NCBI GenBank assembly: GCA_963921345.3 | Contig: CAWUFE020000007.1 | Location: 3,286,001-3,350,000 of the forward strand | Length of the DNA stretch: 64,000 nt | From: Hoeflea_A sp963921345 | GTDB taxonomy: Bacteria; Pseudomonadota; Alphaproteobacteria; Rhizobiales; Rhizobiaceae | Reading direction: 5' to 3' | Shown here: piece after piece, positions 1 through 8,538 of the stretch | Position numbering within the stretch: the first letter of the stretch is position 1 | How the letters are laid out: each line of letters starts with the position of its first letter | Translations under genes and position numbers: made by a program | Notes under the pieces: generated by a model | The model's input: the letters and a program-made list of their open reading frames with translations, nothing else | The model's database searches: none | What the model was told of the DNA's origin: nothing

Positions 1-496
1 TCTGCAACGGATGCGGCGTCAGCTTTTCTTCGAGCCAGGCCTTCTGCGCCTCGTCGGCGACACCGAAGGCCCCGGGTTCGGGAGGCGGCATGCCGAAACC
101 GCCATCGAAGGCCTGCGATTGGCGGATTCGCTCTTCCCTGATGCCCGGCATCACGTCGAAAACGCATTCCCCGTTCCGGGACCAGAGCGCATCGAGATAG
201 ACCAGCCGGCGCAGGCGATCGGCCAGCCGGTCCGCGACGCCGTGCACCACCATCCCGCCGAAACTGTGGCCGACCAGGGTCACATCGTTCAGATCCTGCG
301 ACCGGATGTAATCAATGACATCCGCGATCATCCTGTCGAGATCGACGCCGCTCATGCGCATGGACGAACGCTCGGCGAGGCCCGGAAGCGTCAATGCGCA
401 CGCCCGGTTGCCGGCGGTCTCCAACAGCGGCACCACATACCGCCAGCACCAGCTGCCATGCCAGGCACCGGGTATGAGCACGAACGTCTCGTTCAT
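1..496 (-). CDS. alpha/beta hydrolase, 3' end outside the window
   Basis: The reading frame starts at the ATG at 496 and runs off the left edge, so about 165 residues are visible. It opens with an alpha/beta-hydrolase strand and oxyanion-type turn (LIPGAWHG) and contains a GHSFGG nucleophile elbow about 80 residues in, with Ser as the presumed nucleophile. The rest of the triad (Asp, His) would lie downstream of the window. There is no signal peptide, so it is probably cytoplasmic. The start codon overlaps the stop of the MmgE/PrpD gene (ATGA), which indicates translational coupling and a shared role, perhaps hydrolysis of an ester or lactone. The substrate cannot be inferred. Confidence 0.85.
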   Translation of the reverse strand, partial: MNETFVLIPGAWHGSWCWRYVVPLLETAGNRACALTLPGLAERSSMRMSGVDLDRMIADVIDYIRSQDLNDVTLVGHSFGGMVVHGVADRLADRLRRLVYLDALWSRNGECVFDVMPGIREERIRQSQAFDGGFGMPPPEPGAFGVADEAQKAWLEEKLTPHPLQ

Positions 497-1836
497 GGCC
501 GGTTTTCCGCGATCCAGTCGGCCAGCAGCCCGGCTTCGTCATGAACGAACGCCCACAGGCTGGTGGCACCGGCTTCGCCCAGAAGACTCGCCGCCTTGGC
601 GCGCACCCGGGCCTGGCGTTCGGCCAACGGCACGGGATGGACCAGGTCGTACTCGGCCTTGATTGGAGGGCCGTGTTTCCGCTCGATACGGATTCGGGCG
701 CCGGTGTCCGCAACGCCGTCGTCGAAGTCGATGTCGACCCGATCGCGCAGCGCGATTAGCGCCGGATCGCTGCAGGCTGCATCGCTGAAGGTGGCGAGTG
801 CCGCCGTGTCGCACCGCGTCAGAACAAGGGCGGCCGTCAGGCGATAGCTGAATTTCGCCTGCAGCCCGGTTGCCGGTTCCGCGATGTTGCAGACGCTGCG
901 CCAGCATGGATTGACGGTGATGTGGATCTTGTCGACGTCCTCCGGCTCGAGATGGTTCCGGTCACGTGCTTCGATCAGCGCCTCGAGTGCCGCGTGGGTG
1001 CCATGACAGCAGGCGTGGAACTTGTGCTGCACGTCTTCGAAGACGAATGTCTCGCCCATTCCGTCGAACGCTTCGGTTTGCCACTCGCCGGCATGGGTTT
1101 CGGCAAAGCCCTGCGATCCCTCGAGGCCGCGCGGGCAGGAAACGAAACCGGCGGCGGCAAGCGATGCCGTCTCGACGCCGTTCGAGGCTGCCATGCCAGC
1201 ATTATAGGGTTTGCCCATGGTGCCGAACTGGCACTTCAGCCCCGACGCCCGCGTCGCCGTCAGGCCGATCGCATGGCTGGCGCGGTCGGTATCCAGCCGC
1301 AGCAGCCGCGACACGGCCATGGCGGCGCCGAAACTGCCGGACGTCGCGGTCGGATGAAAACCGATGCGATAGTGCGCGCGTCCCAGCCAGGCGCCCACTC
1401 GGCAGGCGGTTTCGACGCCGATCAGACAGGCGTCGAGAAACTCGGACGCATCGGCTCCGGTCTTCTCCGCAACGGCCATTGCGGCGGGCACCACAACCGC
1501 ACTGGCGTGGCCGATATGGATGAAGTGGGTATCGTCGTAGTCGAGCGCGTGGGAGATCGTCGCATTGGCCAGCGCGGCAGCCCGCGCCGGCAGTTTTCCG
1601 TCGGCCCCGACAACCGTCGCTTCGGTGGCGCCGCCATCGGCCGAAACCATGTCGCGGACCAGGCTCCCCGCCGGTTCGCTGCAGCCGGCGATCGCAACGG
1701 CGGCCCAGTCCACCAGCGACAGGCGCATAACTGCCCTGGATCTTTCCGGAAGGGCGGAAGCCGGTGTAGTTGTTGCGAACTCGCAAACGAGGCGCGTGAC
1801 CTCGGCGGTTCCGTCCGGCAATGGGCTGTCTAACAT
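493..1836 (-). CDS. MmgE/PrpD family protein
   Basis: This 447-residue protein is of usual length for the MmgE/PrpD family, which includes 2-methylcitrate dehydratase and cis-aconitate decarboxylase. Family marks seen are the N-terminal helical segment followed by ALANATISHALDYDDTHF, the GFHPTATSGSFGAA stretch and the KFHACCHGTHAALEA stretch, which carry the conserved Asp, His and Lys positions. I chose the ATG at 1836; an in-frame TTG lies two codons upstream. The start sits just past the terminator hairpin of the PodJ-like gene, and the GGGGA in that hairpin's second arm is the only SD-like sequence. No other methylcitrate-cycle gene is nearby, so a specific substrate cannot be assigned; with the coupled hydrolase it may belong to a small carboxylate-degradation operon. 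Confidence 0.88.
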   Translation of the reverse strand: MLDSPLPDGTAEVTRLVCEFATTTPASALPERSRAVMRLSLVDWAAVAIAGCSEPAGSLVRDMVSADGGATEATVVGADGKLPARAAALANATISHALDYDDTHFIHIGHASAVVVPAAMAVAEKTGADASEFLDACLIGVETACRVGAWLGRAHYRIGFHPTATSGSFGAAMAVSRLLRLDTDRASHAIGLTATRASGLKCQFGTMGKPYNAGMAASNGVETASLAAAGFVSCPRGLEGSQGFAETHAGEWQTEAFDGMGETFVFEDVQHKFHACCHGTHAALEALIEARDRNHLEPEDVDKIHITVNPCWRSVCNIAEPATGLQAKFSYRLTAALVLTRCDTAALATFSDAACSDPALIALRDRVDIDFDDGVADTGARIRIERKHGPPIKAEYDLVHPVPLAERQARVRAKAASLLGEAGATSLWAFVHDEAGLLADWIAENRP

Positions 1837-1843
1837 CAACAAA

Positions 1844-1870
1844 AATCCCCGGAAGTTGGTTCCGGGGATT
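1844..1870 (-). terminator. Rho-independent terminator of the PodJ-like gene
   Basis: Perfect 11-bp arms AATCCCCGGAA and TTCCGGGGATT enclose a 5-base loop. Read on the minus strand the hairpin is followed by TTTTTG. It lies 36 bp past the stop of the PodJ-like gene and just before the MmgE/PrpD start, so that gene is read either by read-through or from a promoter not seen here. Confidence 0.8.
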
Positions 1871-1905
1871 TATAGCAGCCTGGACGGTTTCAGGCGATCC
1901 GAAGG

Positions 1906-4900
1906 TCAGTTGTTGTTGGCCAGCAAAGCCTTGACCAGTTTGTCGTCGACCTCGCCCGTCGGCTCGAGACCGACCGATGTCTGGAACGCCTTGATGGCCG
2001 CCACCGTATTGTTGCCCATCACGCCGTCAACGCCGCCGGTGTCGAAGCCGTTCTTGGTCAGGATGGCCTGGATGTTGCGGATCGCCTTTTTCATGTCGAC
2101 GGAAGCCGTGCGAGTGTCGACACCGCGCCATTCCTTCGGAACGCGGACCGAGTTGACCTTGTCGTCCAGTTCCCCCGGTTTCCACAGCTCGACCTTCGCC
2201 CGTGCGCTTTCCAGCTGTTGCGGCGTCAGCGCATTGGCGACCTCGTCGCGCTTGGCGGCAGCATCCTTGTCGCCGGAGTCGGCGGCAATGGCGAACCACT
2301 TGTAGGATTCTTCGAGATCCTGCGGCACGCCGCTGCCACGGGCGTGCAGGATAGCGAGGTTGTACTGGCTGTCCTTGACACCCAGATCGGCGGCCTTGGT
2401 GAACCAGCTGCCGGCGGAATCGTAATCGGCGTTTCCGTTCTGGCCCATAGCGTGCAGTACCGCCAGATTGTGCATGGCGCTGGCATTCCCCTGCTCGGCC
2501 GCCATCTGGTACCAGGTCATGGCCTTGCCGAGATCGCGCTTTACCCCGGTGCCCTTCTCATAGAAATTGGCCAGCCTGTATTGCGCCGGGGCAAAGCCGA
2601 GATCGGCGGCATATTCATACCATTTCGCGGCTTTCGACAGATCCGTCTGGACGCCGCGTCCCTCGGTATAGCGGGCGCCGACCTCGAACAGCGCGACCAC
2701 GTCGCCGGCGGCGGCGGCTTCGCGCAGCGCCAACGGGCCTGCCTCTTCCGGCGGCATGTCGACGGTCATGGTCGGCGCGGCAGGATCGGCCGCACCCGGC
2801 TGAGGTGTCTCCTCCGGCGGCAGAGCCGCCATCTGCGTCGCCTCGGCAGGCGCCGGTTCGGTAACGGCCGGCATGGGCGGCTCGGGGGTCGCGTCAACCG
2901 TCGCGGCCGGTTCGACCGTAGCGGCCGGTTCGTCCGGCTCCGCCGGCTGGACCGGAACGAACCGGTCGCTCGACTGGATTTCGTTGGTCGGGGACATGAA
3001 CTGCGACGACCCCGTATCCAGGTTCACATCGGTCTGACGGGCGACCAGTATACCGCCGGCGGTTTCCTCCTCCGTTTCGACAACGCGCACTTCCGGCAGC
3101 TCTTCGTCCGCAGCGGCGACCGGCTCGGTCACCGGCGGGGTCGCCGGCTGCTCGATGGCCGGCGGTTCGATCGAGGCCGTCTGCAGCGGGCTGGAGCCGC
3201 CCTTGAGGAAACCGGAGACCAGCGGATAGGAAAGGACTGCGAGCAGGATCGCGCCGGCTGCCAGCAGCATCGGCCGACGGCGCTTCTTGATCGCCTCACC
3301 CAGCGAACCCTTTTTCTCTTCCTTGACCTCTTCGTCTTCGAGTTCCGCCGCTTCGGTTGCGGCGGCGCGGGCGGCGCGGCGGGCGGCGGCGATGAAATCG
3401 GCCTTGTCGGCCTTCGCCTGCTCGCCCTCGGCGGAGTAGGGACTATCGTCCTCGGCCACGCTCTGCGCTTCGCGCACCTTGGCCATGATCCGCTTGATGT
3501 CGGGCGCGCCGGAGCCGGGCTCCAGCGGCATGTTGGCTGTTTCGGGATCGATGTCCTCGACCGGATCGATCGACGGCGCCGCTTCGATGTCGTGCATCAA
3601 TTCGTCGCCGGAAGGCCGTTCCGTTTCGTTGCCACCGGTCATGCGCTGCATCAGGCCGGACAGGAAGGCCTTGTCGGAGGGCTGGCCCTTGTCGCCCGGC
3701 AGATCATCCGTGTCCGGCGGCAGCACGTCGAGCGGCGAGGCATCGTCGTCGGCGCCGAAATCGTCACGCGCCTCCGGTACATAGGGCTCAGTGTCGGCCA
3801 GAGCCGGCTGGGCGATGGGCCCGGGTTCCGCCAGCACATCCGTCGACTCGTCTTCCAGCCGGTCCAGCCGCTCGGCGATTTTCATCAGCGTGCCGTGCAC
3901 CGCATCGATCGTGCGGGCGTTGCGTTCCTCGCTCTGGCGGCTGAGATCCTCCAGCGAACGCAGGTCGCCGACCAGGGATTCGATCGCCGAAATGTCGGCC
4001 GAGGACACGCCGGTCTGCTGATAGGAGGCGACCGCGGCTTCCGCCGCATGGCGGGCCGTCTCGATCACCAGGTCCTGATTGGCGGACTGTCCGTTCAGCA
4101 GTTGATCCTCGATGGCCGCAATGCGCGGCTCCAGTTCCGGCGCGCCGCCGCCGATCGCATTGGGACTCGCGAGCAACTTGGAGAGCCCGGCCACCTGGCT
4201 TTCCAGGTTGCGGATGGCTTCGTCGCTCGGCGTGGCCTGCTCCTGTGTCAGGTCGAGCCGGTTGGCGATGTCGGCGAGACGCGCCTCCAGCGGTCCGAGA
4301 TCCACCGGCTGTTGCTTGCCGACGCTCTCGGCCAAGTCTTCCAGACGGCCATAGAGCATGTCCTGGTTGCTGTTGGTGGCCGCCAGGTCGCTGTTGATGT
4401 TGTCGATACGCATCGACAGCGCCTTGAGCTGATCGGCCACGTGCTCGTTGACCGAATCGAGGTCGAGCGTCTCGACCTTGCGGGCGATCTCCTCGAGCTG
4501 TCCGACCAGTTGCGGATCGGCGGAGGCCGGCTGGTCGTTCAAGGACTGGGACAGGTGATCGAGGCGTTCGAGCAGCACGCCGTAAGGCTGTTCGCTGGCC
4601 AGTTCCTCGACGCGGTGCGACAGCGCTTCCAGCCGATGCGAAAGCTCCGACTCCTGGTTCGACTGGTCGATCCGGCCGATCTGGTCGACGACCGAATCGA
4701 GCCGGTTTTCCAGCCGCTGCACATTGGTCACGTCGGCCGCGGCCGATTGCGCCACGCTGTCGACCACCGCTTCGAGGCGGTCGTGCAGGTTCTGGATGCT
4801 GGAGGAGTCGGCGTGGGCCGAACGGGCAACGCTGTCGGCCACCGCGTCGAGCCTCTGCTCGAGCTGCCTGATGTTCGTCGCATCGGCCTCGGCGGACTGG

Positions 4901-6135
4901 GAGATGGTCTCGACCACAGCCTGCAACCGGCTTTCCAGGTTATGAATGTTGGCGGCTTCGGCCTGGGCCGATCGGGAGACGCCGTCGATGACGGCATCCA
5001 GACGGCTTTCCAGCTGCCTGATGTTGGTGGCATCGGCCTCGGCCGACTGCGAGACGCTGCTGACCACCGCGTCCAGGCGGCCCTGGAGATTCTTGATGTT
5101 GGCGGCTTCGGCCTCGGCAATCTTGGTGACGCTTTCGATCACCGATTCAAGCCGCGATTCGAGGCGCTGGATGTCGGCGGCCTCGACACCGGCCGGATTC
5201 GATACGCTGGATGCGACGATGGCGCGGCTGATCTCGTCGAGCCGCTCGTCGACCATGGCGAACTGGCGGGCGACCTCGGGATCGGAGGCGGCCGGCTGGC
5301 GGGCCATGGCATCGATCGCCGTAACCAGCATCTTGATCTTGTCTTCCAGCGCATTGAGCGGCAGCGTCGACGGCAGCATGCCGATGGACGATTTGATGTC
5401 GTCGAGGCGGTAGGACAGCGTGATCAGGTCTTCGCGCAGCGTTTCCGCCGGGTTGAGCCCGGAAATCTGCTCCTCGAAACCGTCCCAGCGGCTTTCCAGG
5501 CGGCGCATGGAATCCTCGCGCGCCAGTTCGTTGACCATGGTGCGCAGGTCGTCGAGCTCGGAACGCAGTTCGCTGCCCTGGGTTTCGGCACGGCGCGTCT
5601 CCAGCGCCTCGAGCTGATCGGCCAGATTGGCCAGGTCCTTGCTCAGATCCGGACGCTTGGCGGCGGTACCCGTCAGGCTCTTGATCTCATCCACGTCGTC
5701 ACGCAGCGACGCGAATTCCTTGTTCATGTTTTCGGAGATGTCGCGACGCAGATCGTCGCGCAGCGATACAAGCGCCTCGGCGATGTCGCGCATGGCGCCG
5801 CCGGTCTCGCGCACGGCGCTTTGCGTGGCTGGCGCGGTCGCTTCGCGTTGCGGCAAGGGTGCATGCCGCGGTTCGGCGCGGCGTTCGTGGCGCGGTTCCG
5901 GACGTGCCGGCTGCTGCGGTTGCTGACGGGCGCGCTGCTCCCGTTCCAGCAATCGCTGGCGCATGACCATTTCGGAGGCCGTGCCCAGTTTTTCCGAGCG
6001 GGAACTGGTCTTGCGGGCGCGTGCGTTCAGCCCTTCGATGCGCGCTTCCAGATCCGCTATCGAACGGTTAAGCGCGTCGATGGGGGACGACTGCCCGTTG
6101 TCTGACCAGTTTCTCGGTGATCTCGATCTGTTCAT
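1906..6135 (-). CDS. podJ: PodJ-like polarity protein (coiled coil, TM, Sel1 repeats, peptidoglycan-binding domain)
   Basis: The 1409-residue protein has the architecture of alphaproteobacterial PodJ, which organises a cell pole. A long cytoplasmic coiled-coil region covers roughly residues 15-830, and includes six tandem 25-residue repeats plus a partial seventh (DNA 5172-4663). An acidic linker and a basic patch (KKRRR) precede a single membrane span near residues 956-977. A periplasmic Pro/Glu-rich linker, about four Sel1/TPR-like repeats (about 1141-1303; motifs such as KAAKWYEYAADLG) and a C-terminal PG_binding_1 domain (about 1352-1409) follow. I chose the ATG at 6135 (MNRSRSPRN) because the 26 upstream in-frame residues look non-coding. 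PodJ identity rests on domain order, not on a database match. Confidence 0.85.
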   Translation of the reverse strand: MNRSRSPRNWSDNGQSSPIDALNRSIADLEARIEGLNARARKTSSRSEKLGTASEMVMRQRLLEREQRARQQPQQPARPEPRHERRAEPRHAPLPQREATAPATQSAVRETGGAMRDIAEALVSLRDDLRRDISENMNKEFASLRDDVDEIKSLTGTAAKRPDLSKDLANLADQLEALETRRAETQGSELRSELDDLRTMVNELAREDSMRRLESRWDGFEEQISGLNPAETLREDLITLSYRLDDIKSSIGMLPSTLPLNALEDKIKMLVTAIDAMARQPAASDPEVARQFAMVDERLDEISRAIVASSVSNPAGVEAADIQRLESRLESVIESVTKIAEAEAANIKNLQGRLDAVVSSVSQSAEADATNIRQLESRLDAVIDGVSRSAQAEAANIHNLESRLQAVVETISQSAEADATNIRQLEQRLDAVADSVARSAHADSSSIQNLHDRLEAVVDSVAQSAAADVTNVQRLENRLDSVVDQIGRIDQSNQESELSHRLEALSHRVEELASEQPYGVLLERLDHLSQSLNDQPASADPQLVGQLEEIARKVETLDLDSVNEHVADQLKALSMRIDNINSDLAATNSNQDMLYGRLEDLAESVGKQQPVDLGPLEARLADIANRLDLTQEQATPSDEAIRNLESQVAGLSKLLASPNAIGGGAPELEPRIAAIEDQLLNGQSANQDLVIETARHAAEAAVASYQQTGVSSADISAIESLVGDLRSLEDLSRQSEERNARTIDAVHGTLMKIAERLDRLEDESTDVLAEPGPIAQPALADTEPYVPEARDDFGADDDASPLDVLPPDTDDLPGDKGQPSDKAFLSGLMQRMTGGNETERPSGDELMHDIEAAPSIDPVEDIDPETANMPLEPGSGAPDIKRIMAKVREAQSVAEDDSPYSAEGEQAKADKADFIAAARRAARAAATEAAELEDEEVKEEKKGSLGEAIKKRRRPMLLAAGAILLAVLSYPLVSGFLKGGSSPLQTASIEPPAIEQPATPPVTEPVAAADEELPEVRVVETEEETAGGILVARQTDVNLDTGSSQFMSPTNEIQSSDRFVPVQPAEPDEPAATVEPAATVDATPEPPMPAVTEPAPAEATQMAALPPEETPQPGAADPAAPTMTVDMPPEEAGPLALREAAAAGDVVALFEVGARYTEGRGVQTDLSKAAKWYEYAADLGFAPAQYRLANFYEKGTGVKRDLGKAMTWYQMAAEQGNASAMHNLAVLHAMGQNGNADYDSAGSWFTKAADLGVKDSQYNLAILHARGSGVPQDLEESYKWFAIAADSGDKDAAAKRDEVANALTPQQLESARAKVELWKPGELDDKVNSVRVPKEWRGVDTRTASVDMKKAIRNIQAILTKNGFDTGGVDGVMGNNTVAAIKAFQTSVGLEPTGEVDDKLVKALLANNN
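4663..5172 (-). repeat. 75-bp tandem repeats encoding 25-residue coiled-coil units
   Basis: Six consecutive 75-bp units run from 5172 down to 4723, with a partial seventh to about 4663. Each encodes a unit of the form (I/V)xxL-xxRL-(D/E/Q)(A/S)V-...-A-(E/A)AD/E-A-x-N. Examples start IKNLQGRLDAVV, IRQLESRLDAVI and IHNLESRLQAVV. The exact 75-bp period keeps the frame, so copy number could vary without breaking the gene. Confidence 0.85.
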
Positions 6136-6582
6136 TTTAATATCCGTGTCGACAGAAATGAGTTTGACTCGGGTACCCCTACCCTTGGCCAAACGGGCGA
6201 CGCGCACTCCCACCCGTTACATTGGCAACCCGTCGGGGACTCGATACTGTGGTTCAGGATTTACCGCCGTTAGGACGCACATTCCTCGAAACGTGGTAAA
6301 CAAGCCGTTAACCAATCTTACTTTTTGGCAAATTTTTTAATAAAAGGCCGTTAACCGCCTGCCATCCCAGCGCGTATGGGAACAGCCCAATTCCCGCTTG
6401 CCGTGCATTGACAATTTGTCGCATGCCGGGTCCGTCGCTTCGATCGGCGGCCTTCGCGATCCATCGACAAGACTTTGAATCTGCTCGGATTGCCGTTTTC
6501 CGATTTGACTGCCACCGATGAAGAGCAGCAGCGTCACAGCTTCGCTTTCTTCACCTCGTACACTGCCGCAGACACAAAAATT
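6136..6582. other. intergenic promoter region between podJ-like gene and beta-oxidation operon
   Basis: No convincing gene is seen. The region is more AT-rich than its surroundings around 6300-6350. Two GANTC sites (GACTC at 6166-6170 and 6238-6242) lie 31 and 103 bp upstream of the PodJ-like start; GANTC is the CcrM methylation site in alphaproteobacteria. Two TTAACC motifs (6308-6313 and 6351-6356) resemble CtrA half-sites but are not spaced as a full TTAA-N7-TTAA box. An 86-codon open frame at 6337-6597 on the minus strand has no family features and is not called. Confidence 0.4.
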
Positions 6583-6604
6583 TTGACGTTTACGCAAACG
6601 TCAA
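6583..6604 (+). promoter_or_regulatory. palindromic operator over the putative promoter of the beta-oxidation operon
   Basis: A perfect inverted repeat has arms TTGACGTTT and AAACGTCAA separated by ACGC; a further half-site, GACGTCAA, lies at 6617-6624. A plausible -35 TTTACG (6589-6594), 17-bp spacer and -10 TATAGG (6612-6617) overlap the palindrome, so a bound protein would block RNA polymerase. The motif recalls the sites of MerR-family LiuR-type regulators of acyl-CoA catabolism, but that match is from memory. No candidate regulator gene of that type is present in the window. Confidence 0.55.
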
Positions 6605-6662
6605 TTATTTGTATAGGACGTCAACCACCTGTCCCCTTCGGATCGATACCAGAGAGCGCCCA

Positions 6663-8459
6663 ATGCCCAGCTACCAGGCCCCGGTAAGAGACACGCTTTT
6701 CATCCTCAACGACATCCTCGGCTACGAACGCTACAACAACCTGCCCGGCTTTGCCGACGCCACCCCGGATGTCGTCGAAGCCATCCTCAACGAGGGCTCG
6801 CGCTTCGCCGAAGAAGTGCTGCAGCCGCTCAACCAGGTCGGCGACCAGCAGGGCTGCGAGCGCCATGACGACGGGTCGGTGACCACCCCCGAGGGCTTCA
6901 AGCAGGCCTTCGGCCAGTATCGCGAGGGCGGCTGGATGGGCCTCGCGGCTGATCCCGACCATGGCGGCCAGGGGCTGCCCTATGTGCTTCACACGGCCGT
7001 CGGCGAATATTTCTCTTCCGCCAACATGGCGCTGATGATGTATCCGGGCCTCACCCAGGGCGCCATCGCGGCCATTGCCGAACACGGCAATGACGAGCAG
7101 AAGGCCAAATGGCTGCCCAAGATGATCGAGGGCACTTGGACGGGTACCATGAACCTGACGGAGCCGCATTGCGGCACCGATCTCGGCCTGCTGCGCACCA
7201 AGGCGGTGCCGCAGGACGACGGCAGCTACAAGATCAGCGGCCAGAAGATCTTCATCTCTGCCGGCGAGCACGACATGTCGGAAAACATCGTGCATCTGGT
7301 GCTGGCCCGCATCGAGGGCGCGCCGGAAGGCGTCAAGGGCATTTCGCTTTTCATCGTGCCGAAACTGACCGTCGCCGACGACGGCACGGTGGGCGACTCC
7401 AATGGCGTCACCTGCGGCTCGATCGAAGAAAAGATGGGCATTCACGGCAACTCCACCTGCGTCATGAACTATGACGAGGCCACCGGCTATCTCATCGGCG
7501 AGGAGCACAAGGGCCTGAAAGCCATGTTCGTGATGATGAACGAGGCGCGCCTCGGCGTCGGCATGCAGGGCCTCTGCCAGTCGGAAGTCGCCACCCAGAA
7601 TGCCGCCGACTACGCCCGCGAGCGCATTCAGGGCCGCTCGCTCTCCGGCACCAAGGAACCGGAAAAGAAAGCCGACCCGATCATCGTTCATCCGGATGTG
7701 CGCCGCACGCTGATGACCAACCGCGCCTTCAACGAAGGAAGCCGGGCACTGTTTCTGTGGACGGCGCTGAAAGCCGATCTCAAGCACCGCTCCGATTCCG
7801 ACGAGGAGCGCCAGGCCGCCGACGACATTCTCGGCCTGATGACGCCGGTGCTGAAGGGGGCGCTGACCGACCGCGGCTTCGACAACGCCGTCGCCGCCCA
7901 GCAGATGTTCGGTGGCCACGGCTATATCGAGGAATGGGGCATGAGCCAGTTCGTGCGCGATGCCCGCATCGCCATGATCTACGAAGGTGCCAACGGCATC
8001 CAGGCGCTCGACCTGGTCGGCCGCAAGCTCGGCGCCAATGGCGGCCGCGCCGTCATGGCCTTCTTCAAGGAAGTCGGCGATTTCTGTGAGGAAAACCGCG
8101 ACAACGACAAGCTCAATCCCTTCACCAAGGCACTGAAAAAGGGCCTCAACGACCTGCAGGCCGCGACCATGTGGTTCATGCAGAACGCCGTCAAGGCGCC
8201 CGACAATGCCGGTGCCGGCTCGACCGACTACATGCACATGTTCGGCATCGTGGCTCTGGGTTACCTGTGGGCGCAGATGGCCAAGGTGGCGGCAGAGAAG
8301 CTCGAGGCGGGCGCCGGAGACGACACGGCCTATCTGGAAAACAAGCTGATCACCGCACGCTTTTTCATGGAGCGCATCATGCCGGAGACGGTGCTGCGCC
8401 GGCAGCGCGTCGAAGCCGGCGCCGACACGATGATGGCGCTCGACGCAGCCGCCTTTTGA
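6663..8459 (+). CDS. acyl-CoA dehydrogenase, long form with C-terminal domain
   Basis: The 598-residue flavoprotein belongs to the roughly 600-residue acyl-CoA dehydrogenase group that also contains the DMSP-pathway enzyme DmdC. It should oxidise an acyl-CoA to the 2-enoyl-CoA with FAD, passing electrons to ETF. Seen are the flavin/substrate region (TMNLTEPHCGTDLG), the helical C-terminal half with MFGGHGYIEEWG, and MIYEGANGIQALDLVG, which carries the Glu expected as catalytic base, followed by an extra C-terminal domain. I chose the ATG at 6663 (MPSYQAPV), 39 bp past the putative -10. It is the first gene of a four-gene beta-oxidation operon. Chain-length preference cannot be read from the sequence. 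Confidence 0.92.
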   Translation: MPSYQAPVRDTLFILNDILGYERYNNLPGFADATPDVVEAILNEGSRFAEEVLQPLNQVGDQQGCERHDDGSVTTPEGFKQAFGQYREGGWMGLAADPDHGGQGLPYVLHTAVGEYFSSANMALMMYPGLTQGAIAAIAEHGNDEQKAKWLPKMIEGTWTGTMNLTEPHCGTDLGLLRTKAVPQDDGSYKISGQKIFISAGEHDMSENIVHLVLARIEGAPEGVKGISLFIVPKLTVADDGTVGDSNGVTCGSIEEKMGIHGNSTCVMNYDEATGYLIGEEHKGLKAMFVMMNEARLGVGMQGLCQSEVATQNAADYARERIQGRSLSGTKEPEKKADPIIVHPDVRRTLMTNRAFNEGSRALFLWTALKADLKHRSDSDEERQAADDILGLMTPVLKGALTDRGFDNAVAAQQMFGGHGYIEEWGMSQFVRDARIAMIYEGANGIQALDLVGRKLGANGGRAVMAFFKEVGDFCEENRDNDKLNPFTKALKKGLNDLQAATMWFMQNAVKAPDNAGAGSTDYMHMFGIVALGYLWAQMAKVAAEKLEAGAGDDTAYLENKLITARFFMERIMPETVLRRQRVEAGADTMMALDAAAF

Positions 8460-8463
8460 GACC

Positions 8464-8484
8464 GGCCGGGCTTGCAGCCCGGCC
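8464..8484 (+). terminator. intercistronic GC hairpin (possible partial terminator)
   Basis: Arms GGCCGGGC and GCCCGGCC around a TTGCA loop lie just after the first acyl-CoA dehydrogenase gene and are followed by CTTTCG. The weak T-run suggests partial termination or mRNA stabilisation between two genes of one operon rather than a full stop. Confidence 0.45.
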
Positions 8485-8538
8485 CTTTCGTCCCACATTG
8501 CTTAGCAAGGCCTGAAAGGCCGCCCGGAGGAGAATTGA

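Noticed and set aside
2218..6105. A 1295-codon open frame antisense to the PodJ-like gene
   Set aside because: It mirrors the coding frame of a strongly supported multi-domain protein and shows the Gly/Arg-rich composition expected of antisense GC-rich DNA.
6300..6360. CtrA box upstream of the PodJ-like gene
   Set aside because: The TTAACC motifs and TTAA pairs are not at the 7-bp spacing of a full CtrA site.
6337..6597. Possible 86-residue protein upstream of the beta-oxidation operon
   Set aside because: No family features, and it overlaps the promoter and operator region.
6621..8498. A 625-codon open frame antisense to the first acyl-CoA dehydrogenase
   Set aside because: The plus strand encodes a complete acyl-CoA dehydrogenase with a ribosome-binding site; the antisense frame has no domain signals.
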